Below, one piece after another: positions 8,721-17,141 of a stretch of 64,000 bases of DNA (its first letter is position 1; each line of letters starts with the position of its first letter). Origin of the DNA: Klebsiella pneumoniae (GTDB taxonomy: Bacteria; Verrucomicrobiota; Verrucomicrobiia; Limisphaerales; SXTU01); contig CALQJI020000002.1 of NCBI GenBank assembly GCA_943330855.2, positions 1-64,000 of the forward strand, written 5' to 3'. The translations under genes were made by a program, and so were the position numbers. The notes below the pieces were generated by a model, which had not been told where the DNA came from, did no database searches, and saw only the letters and a list, made by a program, of their open reading frames with translations.

Positions 8721-10209
8721 CGCGTTCACAATACGGTCTGCGCTAGCTTACGCCGTGGTCATCCCGCTCGCGCTGGTGCTGGGTTACCTGCTGACTTCAC
8801 CGATGTCGGGACTGAGCTTGGTTGGCGTCGGGCTGGTGCTCTTTGTGATTTGCTTGCCGCTCCTTTTGAAGTGGCATCATGCGCTGTTGATTAGCTGCTG
8901 GAACGCGGTGTTCATCTGTTTCTTTTTGCCGGGCAAACCGCCCATGTGGGCCGCGCTGGCCGCCCTGAGCTTGGGCATTGCCGTCGTCTCGCGGACGTTG
9001 CGGCACCGGTCGAAATTTCTCTCGGTCCGGTCCGTCGCTGTGCCATTGGTGCTGTTGGCGATTATCGTGGTTGTGACCATTGCTTTTCGCGGCATTGGCG
9101 GACGGGCGTTTGGCAGCGAGCTGTGGGGGGCCAAGCGTTACCTCGGGGTGCTGGGCGCTATCCTCGGTTACTTCGCGTTGACAGCGCAGGCTATTCCGCG
9201 CCGCCAAGGCCAATGGCTGGCCGGGGCTTTCTTCATCTCAGGCATGACCGCAGCGTTGTGTGACGTGGCGTTCGCGTTCGGTCCCTCCTTTTACTTCCTG
9301 TTCCTCTTGGTGCCCACAGAGCTGGCTGTGGCGCAGGCGTCCACCCAGGACAGCTTGATGCGGCTGACAGGGATTGCATGGATGGCACAGGCCGGGAACT
9401 GGTTCATGTTCATGCGTTATGGCATCCGCGGGATGTTGGAGGTGCGCCATGCGTGGCGTGCGGCGCTGTTCGTCGCGCTCTTCTTGCTGGGCCTGTTTGG
9501 CGGGTTTCGTTCCTCCATCATCCTGCTCGTCATCCTGTTTGCGACGCAGTTCTGGTTCGAGGGTTTGTTGCGCACCAAGTGGTTCCCCATCGCGGTGGTG
9601 GCAATGCTGCTGGTGGGGATGGGGCTGGTTGGGTTTGCGGAGCGCCTACCGCTGTCCGTTCAGCGCAGCTTGAGTTTTCTACCCATTGACGTGCATCCAA
9701 CGGCCCGGCAGGACGCGATGGGAACGCTGGACTGGCGGTTGCAAATGTGGAAGGTCGTGCTGCCGGAGGTGCCGCAGTATCTCTGGCTGGGCAAGGGCTA
9801 CACGTTCAGCGGCACCGACTATCTGCTGGTGCAGGAATCCATCCGGCGCGGGCTGTTCACCGCGTATGAGGACACGCTGGTCAGTGGCAATTATCACAAT
9901 GGTATCCTGACCCTCCTCGTCCCCTTCGGGCTGGCGGCCATGCTAGCCTTCGTCGCGTTTTGCTGGGCCGGATGGCGAGTGCTGCACGCCAACTATCTCT
10001 ACGGGCCGCCTGAGTTCAAACGCATCAACACTTTTCTCATCGCTTACTTCACCGCCCGCCTGCTTTTTTACACCGTCTTCTACGGCCAGTTCGATATTGA
10101 CCTCATGATCTTCACCGGCGTCGTCGGTTTGAGTATCTCCCTCAACGGCGGGGTCGCCTCCCCGGTCGTGGCGCAATCACTGCCAGTGCCGCGTCCCGCC
10201 CTGCCTTGA
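8710..10209 (+). CDS. O-antigen ligase / Wzy-polymerase-like membrane protein
   Basis: A 499-residue inner-membrane protein with about 11-12 predicted membrane helices and a large extracytoplasmic loop (about residues 320-400, containing LDWRLQMWKVVLPEVPQYLWLGKGYTF and an SGNYHNGILTLLVPFGL segment). This layout and the H-N-G motif before a late helix are typical of WaaL/Wzy-like enzymes that polymerise or ligate lipid-linked glycans in the periplasm. Between a glycosyltransferase and two more in one overlapping run, a polymerase role in an exopolysaccharide pathway is likely. Sequence alone cannot separate ligase from polymerase. Confidence 0.82.
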   Translation: MDTNAFTIRSALAYAVVIPLALVLGYLLTSPMSGLSLVGVGLVLFVICLPLLLKWHHALLISCWNAVFICFFLPGKPPMWAALAALSLGIAVVSRTLRHRSKFLSVRSVAVPLVLLAIIVVVTIAFRGIGGRAFGSELWGAKRYLGVLGAILGYFALTAQAIPRRQGQWLAGAFFISGMTAALCDVAFAFGPSFYFLFLLVPTELAVAQASTQDSLMRLTGIAWMAQAGNWFMFMRYGIRGMLEVRHAWRAALFVALFLLGLFGGFRSSIILLVILFATQFWFEGLLRTKWFPIAVVAMLLVGMGLVGFAERLPLSVQRSLSFLPIDVHPTARQDAMGTLDWRLQMWKVVLPEVPQYLWLGKGYTFSGTDYLLVQESIRRGLFTAYEDTLVSGNYHNGILTLLVPFGLAAMLAFVAFCWAGWRVLHANYLYGPPEFKRINTFLIAYFTARLLFYTVFYGQFDIDLMIFTGVVGLSISLNGGVASPVVAQSLPVPRPALP

Positions 10210-10214
10210 CCGCC

Positions 10215-11297
10215 ATGCGCGTGGCGATTGACACCAACCCGCTCTACGTCACGCAGGCCGGCGTGGCGCGGTATGTGCGCGGATTGTTGGGGGGGATGGA
10301 TGCGCTGAAGCTTTCGGATTGCGAGCACCGCCCGTTGGCGTGGGAGGTGGAGAACTTCAGTTATGACCAGCCCGCGCGGGCCCTAAAGACAGCCTTCCGC
10401 GAATTGATCTGGGCGCGCTGGCTGGCCCCGCGAAAGCTTCTCGCGTCGGGCGCGGAGCTACTTCATTCCACCTCCGAGGCACTGATCGCCCCCCCTGCGA
10501 GATTGGCCCATGTGGTCACGCTTCACGACCTAGGGCTAGTCCGTCACCCGGAACGCTTTCGCCGCTGGCAACGCCTCGCCGGCACTCGCCGCCTGCGGAG
10601 GCTGTCCGCTGTGAACCGGATCATCTGCATCAGCCAATTCACCGCCGACGAAGCGATGCGGTTGCTGGGACTGTCCGCGAGCCAGCTCACGGTGGTGCAT
10701 AACGGTTACGACAAACTGCCTGATGAAGCCGTCGAGCAGACCGCCGCTGCCATTGCATCCAAAGAATTTTTCCTGTTCGTCGGTTCGCTCGAACCGGGCA
10801 AGAACTTGGCGCTCCTGCGGGAAGTCTGGACGACTGCCGCAGCCAGCGGCCAACGACTGCCGCCCTTGCTCATCGCCGGGACGCGCTGGGCTGGCGTGCC
10901 GGGCGAAGGCCCGCCGCCGCCGGACTGGCACTACCTCGGCCACGTCCCTGACGCCGAGCTGGCGCGGCTGTATCGGCACGCGCTGGCGCTGGTCTTCCCG
11001 AGTAAATACGAAGGCTTCGGCCTCCCGGTGCTGGAAGCGATGGGCCGCGGTTGCCCCGTGATTTGCTCCCGCGTCGCGAGCCTGCCGGAAGTCGGCGGTG
11101 ACGCCGCGTGGTGGTGCGAGATGAACGCCGCCAGCTACCTCGCCGCGGTGCGCGAGTGCGCCCGGAACGGCCCAACCCGCGCCGCGTGCGTGAGCGCCGG
11201 CCCGGCGCAGGCCCGGAAATTCTCGTGGGCCAAGTGCGCGGCGGGCACCGTGGACGTGTATCGTTCCGTGCTCGGCGGCAGCGCAGCAGGCACATGA
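10215..11297 (+). CDS. Glycosyltransferase family 4
   Basis: A 360-residue GT4 protein starting MRVAIDTNPLYVTQAGVARYV, an N-terminus typical of mannosyltransferase-like GT4 enzymes (GGVARY-type loop). It has the linker HSTSEALIAPP, VVTLHDLG, ISQFTADEAMRLLGL and VVHNGYD, then LFVGSLEPGKNL and VFPSKYEGFGLPVLEAMGRGCPVICSRVASLPEV with an intact E-x7-E. The ATG at 10215 is 5 bases after the upstream stop. The last codons overlap the next gene (ATGA at 11294-11297). Confidence 0.92.
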   Translation: MRVAIDTNPLYVTQAGVARYVRGLLGGMDALKLSDCEHRPLAWEVENFSYDQPARALKTAFRELIWARWLAPRKLLASGAELLHSTSEALIAPPARLAHVVTLHDLGLVRHPERFRRWQRLAGTRRLRRLSAVNRIICISQFTADEAMRLLGLSASQLTVVHNGYDKLPDEAVEQTAAAIASKEFFLFVGSLEPGKNLALLREVWTTAAASGQRLPPLLIAGTRWAGVPGEGPPPPDWHYLGHVPDAELARLYRHALALVFPSKYEGFGLPVLEAMGRGCPVICSRVASLPEVGGDAAWWCEMNAASYLAAVRECARNGPTRAACVSAGPAQARKFSWAKCAAGTVDVYRSVLGGSAAGT

Positions 11298-12397
11298 AGC
11301 CGCCGCCCCTCAACCTCACCGTCTCGCTGGCGGACCAGCTCTTCGCCCAGACCAAGTCCGTGGGCATTTTCAATCTGTCGCTCGGTTTGGCCGAACAGCT
11401 TGCCCGGCGGCCCGAGTTTACCCGGCTGACGGTGCTGGCCAACCGCACGCTGGCCGGGCGGCTGCCCACAACCCTCGACGTGCGCTGGCACGACGCGCCT
11501 GCGCGCGGACGGCTGGCCCGAATCTGGTGGGATCAATGCGGAGTTTATTCTGCCGCTGCCGCTGTCGGGAACGACTGGCTGTTTTTGCCAAAAGGTTTCG
11601 CCTCATTCGTTCGCCCCTGTCCGCAGCGGCTGGCTGCCTGCGTTGCCGACACGATCCACGATTTCTACCGCACGAAGTATCCGCAATCCGTGAGCGCGTT
11701 GGAGCAATGGTATTTTGTCCGCAGCTTCTGGGGCACCGTTCGGCACGCGCAGGCCCTTTTCACCATCAGCGATTTCACTAGTGGCGAGGTGGCGAGGCTC
11801 GCCCGCGCGCGCGGGGTGGCGGTCCCGCCCATCCACACCCTCGGCATCGGTTTTACGCGGCCAGCGGCGTCGGCTGTCGCGAAGGAAAACCGGCTGTGTG
11901 TGTTGGCCAGCCCGTTCCCTCACAAACGCACCGGCCTCGCTGTGGAATGGCTCGCGCGCTGGCAGCGGGAGAGTGGGTTTGCCGGCGAAGTAGATTGGGT
12001 GGGGCGATTGCCAGCAGGTCTGGCCCTCCCTGATTTTCCCAACTGGAAATCTCACGAACGGCTACCGGAAGAGGACTATCGCCGCCTGCTTGCGCGGTCG
12101 AAGGCGTTGGTGTTTTTCAGCGAGTATGAAGGCTTCGGGATGCCGCCCGTGGAAGCCACGTTGGTTGGCGCAAGCCCGGTTTTCTCCGCCATCCCAGCGA
12201 CGCGCGAGGTGATGGGCGAGTGCGGGTATTCGTTTGAGAACTCCGACTACGAATCGTTCCGCGTGGCGATGAACTCCGCGCTCGGTGTTTCGCGTGAGCA
12301 GGTCGCGGTGTGGGCGGAGCAGTTGCTCGCGCGGCACAACTGGGACTTGGTGCTCGACCGGTTCGTGGCGGGCTTGCAGGCCGCGCCGACACGGTAG
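11294..12397 (+). CDS. Glycosyltransferase family 4
   Basis: A 367-residue GT4 protein with VADTIHDFY and ISDFTSGEVARLARARGV in the N-terminal half and VFFSEYEGFGMPPVEATLVGASPVFSAIPATREVMGE in the C-terminal half, including E-x7-E. The start overlaps the preceding stop (ATGA), marking the end of a coupled run from 6706. The stop codon TAG at 12395-12397 is the first part of a GTAG-headed palindromic element (12394-12464), so the present C-terminus may have been set by insertion of that repeat. Confidence 0.9.
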   Translation: MKPPPLNLTVSLADQLFAQTKSVGIFNLSLGLAEQLARRPEFTRLTVLANRTLAGRLPTTLDVRWHDAPARGRLARIWWDQCGVYSAAAAVGNDWLFLPKGFASFVRPCPQRLAACVADTIHDFYRTKYPQSVSALEQWYFVRSFWGTVRHAQALFTISDFTSGEVARLARARGVAVPPIHTLGIGFTRPAASAVAKENRLCVLASPFPHKRTGLAVEWLARWQRESGFAGEVDWVGRLPAGLALPDFPNWKSHERLPEEDYRRLLARSKALVFFSEYEGFGMPPVEATLVGASPVFSAIPATREVMGECGYSFENSDYESFRVAMNSALGVSREQVAVWAEQLLARHNWDLVLDRFVAGLQAAPTR

Positions 12398-12464
12398 CCG
12401 CCGAGGTAAGGAGGCGGATTTTCGCAGGGCGTGACGGTTCCGCCTCCTTACCTCGGCGGTTACC
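12394..12464. repeat. REPIN-like inverted pair (family B copy 1), terminator-like
   Basis: Arms at 12394-12418 and 12439-12464 are inverted copies, perfect over the core CCGCCGAGGTAAGGAGGCGGA. The left arm begins GTAG and has its own small hairpin CCGCC / GGCGG. It fills the gap between convergent genes (GT4 and DUF1501), where the long stem could stop transcription from both sides. A diverged second copy is at 34012-34111. Confidence 0.88.
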
Positions 12465-12467
12465 CTG

Positions 12468-13916
12468 CTACGCCAGCACAGCCTTCACCACGCTGCCATG
12501 CACGTCCGTCAGCCGGAAGTCGCGGCCCGCGTGGCGGAAGGTGAGGCGTTCGTGGTCGAAGCCCAGCAGGTGCAGAATCGTGGCTTGGAGGTCGTGGACG
12601 TGGACGGGATTGACCTCGGCCTTGAAGCCGAACTCGTCCGTCGCGCCATAGACGGTGCCGCCCTTCACGCCGCCGCCCGCGAGCCACGTCGTGAAGCCGT
12701 GGTGGTTGTGGTCGCGGCCGTTGATTTTGCCTTGGTTTGAGCCGGGCGTGGGCAGCTCCACTGTGGGCGTGCGGCCGAATTCGCCGCAGCAGATGACCAG
12801 CGTGTCTTCCAGCAGTCCGCGTTGTTTCAAGTCCTTCAGCAGCGCGCCGATGGCTTGGTCGCATTGCTTGGCGAGCTTCCGGTGCTGCACCTCGATGTCG
12901 TCGTGGCTGTCCCACGGCTGGCCTTCGCCGTGCCAGACTTGCACGAAGCGCACGCCGCGCTCGACGAGTCGTCGCGCGGTGAGAATCTGCCGCGCCTGCG
13001 TGCCCTCGCCATACATCGCGCGGATGTGCGCCGGCTCCTGGCTGATGTCGAAGGCATCTGCCGCCTCCATCTGCATCCGATACGCCAACTCGAAGGATGC
13101 GATGCGCGCTTCGAGCTGTCCCTCGCGCGCGCGGGCGGCGGCGTGGCGTTCGTTCAACGCGCGGAGCAGGTCGAGCTGCGCGCGTTGGTCAGGCAGCGCC
13201 ATCTGTTTGTTGGAGATGTGTTCGATGAGCCGTTCGATGCGCGTCTCGGCGGTGTTGAGGTAGGTGCCTTGGAAGACGCCGGGGAGGAACGCGCACTGCC
13301 AGTTCTGCGACTCCTGAATCGGGTAGCCTCCCGGGCACATCGCGATGAAGCCGGGGAGATTTTGGTTCTCTGTGCCGAGGCCGTAAGTCACCCACGAGCC
13401 CATGCTGGGGCGCGGCAGCCGGGCGTCGCCGCAGTTGAGCAGCATCAGCGACGGCTCGTGGTTCGGCACGTCCGCGTGCATCGAGCGGATGACGCAGATA
13501 TCGTCAATGCTCTCCGCCGTCTTCGCAAAAATGTCGCTCACCTCGATGCCGCTCTGGCCGTATTTCTGGAACTTGTAGGGCGAGCGGAAGGCCGTGCCGG
13601 TGCGGCGCTCGGTGCGGAGTTCGTAGGGCAGCGTCTTGCCGTGGTGTTTGTCGAGCGCAGGCTTGGGGTCGAACGTGTCCACGTGCGACGGGCCGCCGTT
13701 GAGGAAGATGTGGATGACGCGCTTGGCCTTCGCTGCGAAGTGCGGGGCCTTCGGAGCGAGCGGTGAAGCGTTGTTCACTTCGGCGCTGGCTGAACTCAAG
13801 CCCAGTTCTCCAAAGAGCGCGCCCAATCCGAGCGCGCCCATGCCCATGCCGCAGCGGGTCAGCAGCTCGCGCCGGGAGAGTGCGAGATGTTCGGGTCGAA
13901 GTCCGTGATGGTTCAT
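12468..13916 (-). CDS. DUF1501 domain-containing protein, Tat-exported
   Basis: A 482-residue protein of the DUF1501 family, a sulfatase-like branch of the alkaline phosphatase superfamily, very common in Planctomycetes and Verrucomicrobia. The N-terminus SRRELLTRCGMGMGALGLG is a twin-arginine signal. Family motifs include IHIFLNGGPSHVDTFDPKP, CVIRSMHADVPNHEPS, VQVWHGEGQPWDSH, CCGEFGRTPTVE and GRDHNHHGFTTWLAGGGVKGG. In most PVC genomes DUF1501 genes are paired with a DUF1549/DUF1553 cytochrome-like gene; none is adjacent here. The function of the family is not established. Confidence 0.93.
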   Translation of the reverse strand: MNHHGLRPEHLALSRRELLTRCGMGMGALGLGALFGELGLSSASAEVNNASPLAPKAPHFAAKAKRVIHIFLNGGPSHVDTFDPKPALDKHHGKTLPYELRTERRTGTAFRSPYKFQKYGQSGIEVSDIFAKTAESIDDICVIRSMHADVPNHEPSLMLLNCGDARLPRPSMGSWVTYGLGTENQNLPGFIAMCPGGYPIQESQNWQCAFLPGVFQGTYLNTAETRIERLIEHISNKQMALPDQRAQLDLLRALNERHAAARAREGQLEARIASFELAYRMQMEAADAFDISQEPAHIRAMYGEGTQARQILTARRLVERGVRFVQVWHGEGQPWDSHDDIEVQHRKLAKQCDQAIGALLKDLKQRGLLEDTLVICCGEFGRTPTVELPTPGSNQGKINGRDHNHHGFTTWLAGGGVKGGTVYGATDEFGFKAEVNPVHVHDLQATILHLLGFDHERLTFRHAGRDFRLTDVHGSVVKAVLA

Positions 13917-14224
13917 TCGTTGAAAAAGACGGCCCTCGTAGTCGCAGGCTTCAGCCTGCGCGTCGAGCGGGAAGGCGCACGTGGGCGGTTCAGCGCCGCT
14001 GTGGGTGGCAGCCGACGCCAGCGGGCTTGGCAGGCTGCTGCCAAGGTCGTCTCCGGTGTTTCCCTGAGACTAAATTCACCCGCTCTTCACAATCGCTTAA
14101 CACTTCCCTGCTTCACTCGGCGCGAATGAACACGCCGCGCCGCAACCGGACTCGGGATTTCTCCCGACTCGCGTAACCAGACTTCACCCTTGGCGTCACC
14201 TGGCTCGACAACTTAGACCCCATC
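13917..14224. other. 308-base non-coding region with a REP-like palindrome at 13938-13963
   Basis: No gene is supported here. At 13938-13963 lies GTAG followed by the hairpin CGCAGGCT-TC-AGCCTGCG, matching a second copy at 24755-24780. The remainder is ordinary-looking intergenic DNA between divergent genes and should hold the promoter of the cluster starting at 14225; I see no confident -35/-10 pair. Confidence 0.7.
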
Positions 14225-14461
14225 ATGACTCGCCTCCACCAGCTCGCCCTCTCCGACGAGGGCTTCGTGTTCGACCCGCAGACGGGCGACAGCTTCCAAG
14301 TCAGCGAGACCGGCATGGTCGTCATGCACGCGCTCAAGGATGGTCGCGGCGACGAGGAAATCGCCCAGCAGCTCGTCGCGCACTTCGATGTCGCGCTCGA
14401 GGAGGCGCGGCGCGATTGCACGGACTTCCGCAGCCAGCTCAAGAACTTCGGCCTCGCCTGA
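14225..14461 (+). CDS. PqqD-like protein (RiPP recognition element fold)
   Basis: A 78-residue protein with the PqqD pattern: GFVFDPQTGDSFQVSETGMVVMHALKDGRGDEEIAQQLVAHFDV, where the short strands and the LxxG/E..I...L segment of the winged-helix RRE fold are visible. In PQQ and lasso-peptide pathways such proteins bind a leader peptide and bring it to modifying enzymes. No radical-SAM or PQQ gene is nearby. One base separates it from the ATP-grasp gene, so the two are almost certainly co-translated. Length is typical (about 75-95). The partner may be the decarboxylase N-terminus (see 15582). Confidence 0.78.
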   Translation: MTRLHQLALSDEGFVFDPQTGDSFQVSETGMVVMHALKDGRGDEEIAQQLVAHFDVALEEARRDCTDFRSQLKNFGLA

Positions 14462-14462
14462 C

Positions 14463-15503
14463 ATGAAAGACCTCGCCATCGGCGTCTCCGGCATTAATGC
14501 CGTGGACAACCCCGGCCCCGGCATCGGCGTCGCCCGCTCGTTGAAGGAGGACGCCAGCCTCAACGCCCGCATCATCGGCCTCGCCTACGACGCGATGGAG
14601 CCAGGTCTTTACATGGATTGGGTCGTGGACCGGTCGTTCATCATGCCGTATCCGTCGGGCGACGGCGGGGCTTACTTCGACCGCCTCGCTTACATCCGCG
14701 ACCAGCACGGGCTGGACTTGCTCATCCCGAATCTCGACGCCGAGTTGCCGCTCTACATCAAGCGCGCGGGCGAGCTAAAGGACATGGGCATCGCTACGTT
14801 TCTGCCTTCGATGGAGCAGTTTAAGTTGCGCGGGAAGGACAAGCTCACCGAGGTCGCCGAGCGCATGGGCATCAAGCTGCCGAAGACGAAAGTTTGCACG
14901 TCGCTCGACCAGCTCATCGCCGCCGTGGACGAGCTCGGCCTGCCGGTGATGGTGAAGGGCAGTTTCTACAAGGCCTACGCGGCTTACACCTCGACGCAGG
15001 CCGTCTCGCACTTCCACGCGCTCGTGGCGGAGTGGGGTTATCCGGTCATCGTGCAGAGCATCGTCGTGGGCGAGGAACTCAACGTCATCGGCCTGGGTGA
15101 CGGCGAGGGCGGCTCGCTCGGCACCGTGGGCATCAAGAAAATCAGTGTCACGGCGCTGGGCAAAATCTGGACGGGCGTGACCATCAAGCACGCGGCGATG
15201 ATGGAGGCGGCGAACCGCTTCATCCGCGAGTTGAAGTGGCGCGGGCCCTTCGAGCTGGAGTGCATCGTGAAGGGCGACGACGTTTATCTCATCGAGATTA
15301 ACCCGCGTTTCCCCGCGTGGGTTTACTTCGCCACCGGTGTGGGCGTGAACCTCCCCGCCCGCCTCGTCCGCGCCGCGCTCGGCGTGGATCAGCCGCCTGC
15401 GCCCGATTACGACGCCGGCAAACTCTTCGTCCGCTACAGCTACGAGCTGGTCACGGACATGGTGAAGTTCCAGCAAGCCGTGACGCGCGGTGAGGTTGGT
15501 TAG
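14463..15503 (+). CDS. ATP-grasp domain ligase (CarB/biotin-carboxylase-like)
   Basis: A 346-residue ATP-grasp enzyme. An N-terminal Rossmann-like part (LAIGVSGINAVDNPGPGIGVARSL to LLIPNLDAELPLY) precedes the ATP-binding fold: VMVKGSF with the nucleotide Lys, VGEELNVIG, FELECIVKG and the metal-binding LIEINPRFPAW. These residues look intact, so it should activate a carboxylate as acyl-phosphate and join it to an amine, or a similar reaction. The substrate is unknown. The ATG at 14463 follows the PqqD-like stop by one base. Pairing with PqqD and a PLP decarboxylase hints at building an amide from a decarboxylated amino acid, which is inference. Confidence 0.88.
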   Translation: MKDLAIGVSGINAVDNPGPGIGVARSLKEDASLNARIIGLAYDAMEPGLYMDWVVDRSFIMPYPSGDGGAYFDRLAYIRDQHGLDLLIPNLDAELPLYIKRAGELKDMGIATFLPSMEQFKLRGKDKLTEVAERMGIKLPKTKVCTSLDQLIAAVDELGLPVMVKGSFYKAYAAYTSTQAVSHFHALVAEWGYPVIVQSIVVGEELNVIGLGDGEGGSLGTVGIKKISVTALGKIWTGVTIKHAAMMEAANRFIRELKWRGPFELECIVKGDDVYLIEINPRFPAWVYFATGVGVNLPARLVRAALGVDQPPAPDYDAGKLFVRYSYELVTDMVKFQQAVTRGEVG

Positions 15504-15581
15504 CCACAGATTGGAATCGAAGTCACACGAGCCCCACGAACAACTCTGAGGCATCCAGCCACCGCCCCATTCCCCATTGCC

Positions 15582-16946
15582 ATGACCAAGCGCCCCTACG
15601 AAAAACCCGTCATCAACAAACTCCGCTCCGGCTTGATGAACAAGTTCGGCTGGAGCCCCGCCTACGCCCGCAAGGTCCGCACCGCCATTGACGGCGTGAG
15701 CGTCGACGAGCTTTGCGCGCAGTTCGGATCGCCGCTCTTTGTTTACTCCGAGCACACCGCGCGGCGCACGTATCGCCAGATGTTCACGGCGTTCTCCACG
15801 CGCTACCCGAACGTCGAGTTCGGCTGGAGCTACAAGACGAATTACCTCCAGGCCATCTGCGCGCTCATGCACCAGGAGGGCGCGATTGCCGAGGTCGTCT
15901 CCGCGATGGAATACGACAAGGCCCGCCTGCTCGGAATGCCCGGCGAGAAAATCATCTTCAACGGCCCGCACAAGCCGATGGCCGCGCTCGAGAAAGCCGT
16001 CTCCGAAGGCGCGGTCATCAACGTGGACAACCTCGATGAAATCGTGGACCTCGAGACCGTCGCCAAGAAACTCAACCGCACCGTCCACGTCGGGATGCGC
16101 CTGAACCTCGACGCTGGCATCTACCCGCAGTGGTCGCGCTTCGGGTTCAACCTCGAATCTGGTCAAGCCCTCGACGCGGCCAAGCGCATCGCACGCGGCG
16201 GCAAACTCAAGCTCAACGGTCTGCACTGCCACATCGGCACGTTCATCATGGACCCGCAGGCCTACGCACGCGAAATCACGAAGATGGTGAAGTTCGGCTA
16301 TGAGTTGAAGGAGGCGTTCGGCTTCGAGATGGAGTATTACGACATTGGCGGCGGCTTCCCGAGCAAGAGCCGGTTGAAGGGCGTTTACCTCCCGCCCGAG
16401 GTGGCGATTCCCGGCATTGATGAATTCGCGGAGGCCATCACTAACGCGTTTTCAGAGGCGCTGAAGCCTGGTGATTTTCCGAAGCTCGTCATCGAGTCGG
16501 GCCGCGCTTTGATTGACGAGGCCGGCTACCTCATCACGAGCATCGTCGCCGCCAAACGCCTCGCCGACGGCACGCGCGCCTACGTGGCCGATGGTGGCGT
16601 GAACCTCCTGTTCACCGCCTTCTGGTATAAGTTCAACGTCGAGCTTGACCGCGAGGTCGGCGGCATCAACGAGACCAGCGTTATCTACGGCCCGCTGTGC
16701 ATGAACATTGATGCCATTGACGAGGGCATCCAGCTCCCACCGCTCAAGCGCGGCACGCGGCTCATCTTCTCGCCCGTCGGCGCCTACAACAACACGCAGT
16801 GGCTCCAGTTCATCGAGTATCGCCCCAACGTCGTGCTTGTCACCGAGAGCGGTGAAGTCGAAATCATCCGCGAAGCCGAGGACATCACGGACATCACCCG
16901 CCGCGAGCGCCTGCCGAAGCATCTGGAGCTGAAGAATGCGAAGTGA
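15582..16946 (+). CDS. PLP-dependent decarboxylase, DapDC/ODC fold type III, with leader-like N-terminus
   Basis: A 454-residue member of the family of diaminopimelate, ornithine and arginine decarboxylases. PLP Lys is K85 in GWSYKTNYLQA; GLHCHIGT, YYDIGGGFPSK and ESGRALIDEAGY match the HIGS, GGG and EPGR motifs; YGPLCMNIDAID carries the Cys and Asp of the second active-site half. It lacks the CESGD sequence of classic LysA, so the substrate is probably not plain DAP. The first 40 residues precede the conserved fold and contain Y6-E-K-P9-V-I11 and an NKFG (20-23), resembling the YxxP leader motif recognised by RRE proteins. It lies 78 bases after the ATP-grasp gene. Confidence 0.88.
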   Translation: MTKRPYEKPVINKLRSGLMNKFGWSPAYARKVRTAIDGVSVDELCAQFGSPLFVYSEHTARRTYRQMFTAFSTRYPNVEFGWSYKTNYLQAICALMHQEGAIAEVVSAMEYDKARLLGMPGEKIIFNGPHKPMAALEKAVSEGAVINVDNLDEIVDLETVAKKLNRTVHVGMRLNLDAGIYPQWSRFGFNLESGQALDAAKRIARGGKLKLNGLHCHIGTFIMDPQAYAREITKMVKFGYELKEAFGFEMEYYDIGGGFPSKSRLKGVYLPPEVAIPGIDEFAEAITNAFSEALKPGDFPKLVIESGRALIDEAGYLITSIVAAKRLADGTRAYVADGGVNLLFTAFWYKFNVELDREVGGINETSVIYGPLCMNIDAIDEGIQLPPLKRGTRLIFSPVGAYNNTQWLQFIEYRPNVVLVTESGEVEIIREAEDITDITRRERLPKHLELKNAK

Positions 16947-16950
16947 GCAT

Positions 16951-17140
16951 GGCCGCGAAAGGGCGCAGTGAGCACAAAGGATGAAAAGAAACGTCCAGCG
17001 TCCAACGTTCAACGCTCAAAGTCCAAAGCCTGTTTCGTTCACTCCGGCGCGGGCGGCCGCCCGTTCGCCCAACGTTCGCAGTTGGAAGTTGAACGTTTCT
17101 GCCTTCCCATCTCTGCGTTCCTTGCGCCCTTTCGCGGCTA
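16951..17140. repeat. Long-range inverted repeat in the decarboxylase-transporter gap
   Basis: The arm at 16951-16974 (GGCCGCGAAAGGGCGCA...) is an inverted imperfect copy of 17116-17140 (...TTGCGCCCTTTCGCGGC). Inner AACGTTCAACG-type segments around 16990-17010 and 17070-17098 also pair. The right arm ends directly at the ATG of the transporter gene, so a folded transcript could hide its start. The spacer contains no gene. Confidence 0.7.
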
Positions 17141-17141
17141 A

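Noticed and set aside
13970..13990. GCACGTGGGCGG as a sixth family A arm
   Set aside because: Only the central ACGTGGGC core matches; the GGAG head and flanking hairpin bases are missing.
14340..14462. Upstream extension of the ATP-grasp frame
   Set aside because: It overlaps the PqqD-like gene in another frame and adds no recognisable residues; the ATG at 14463 fits the tight spacing.
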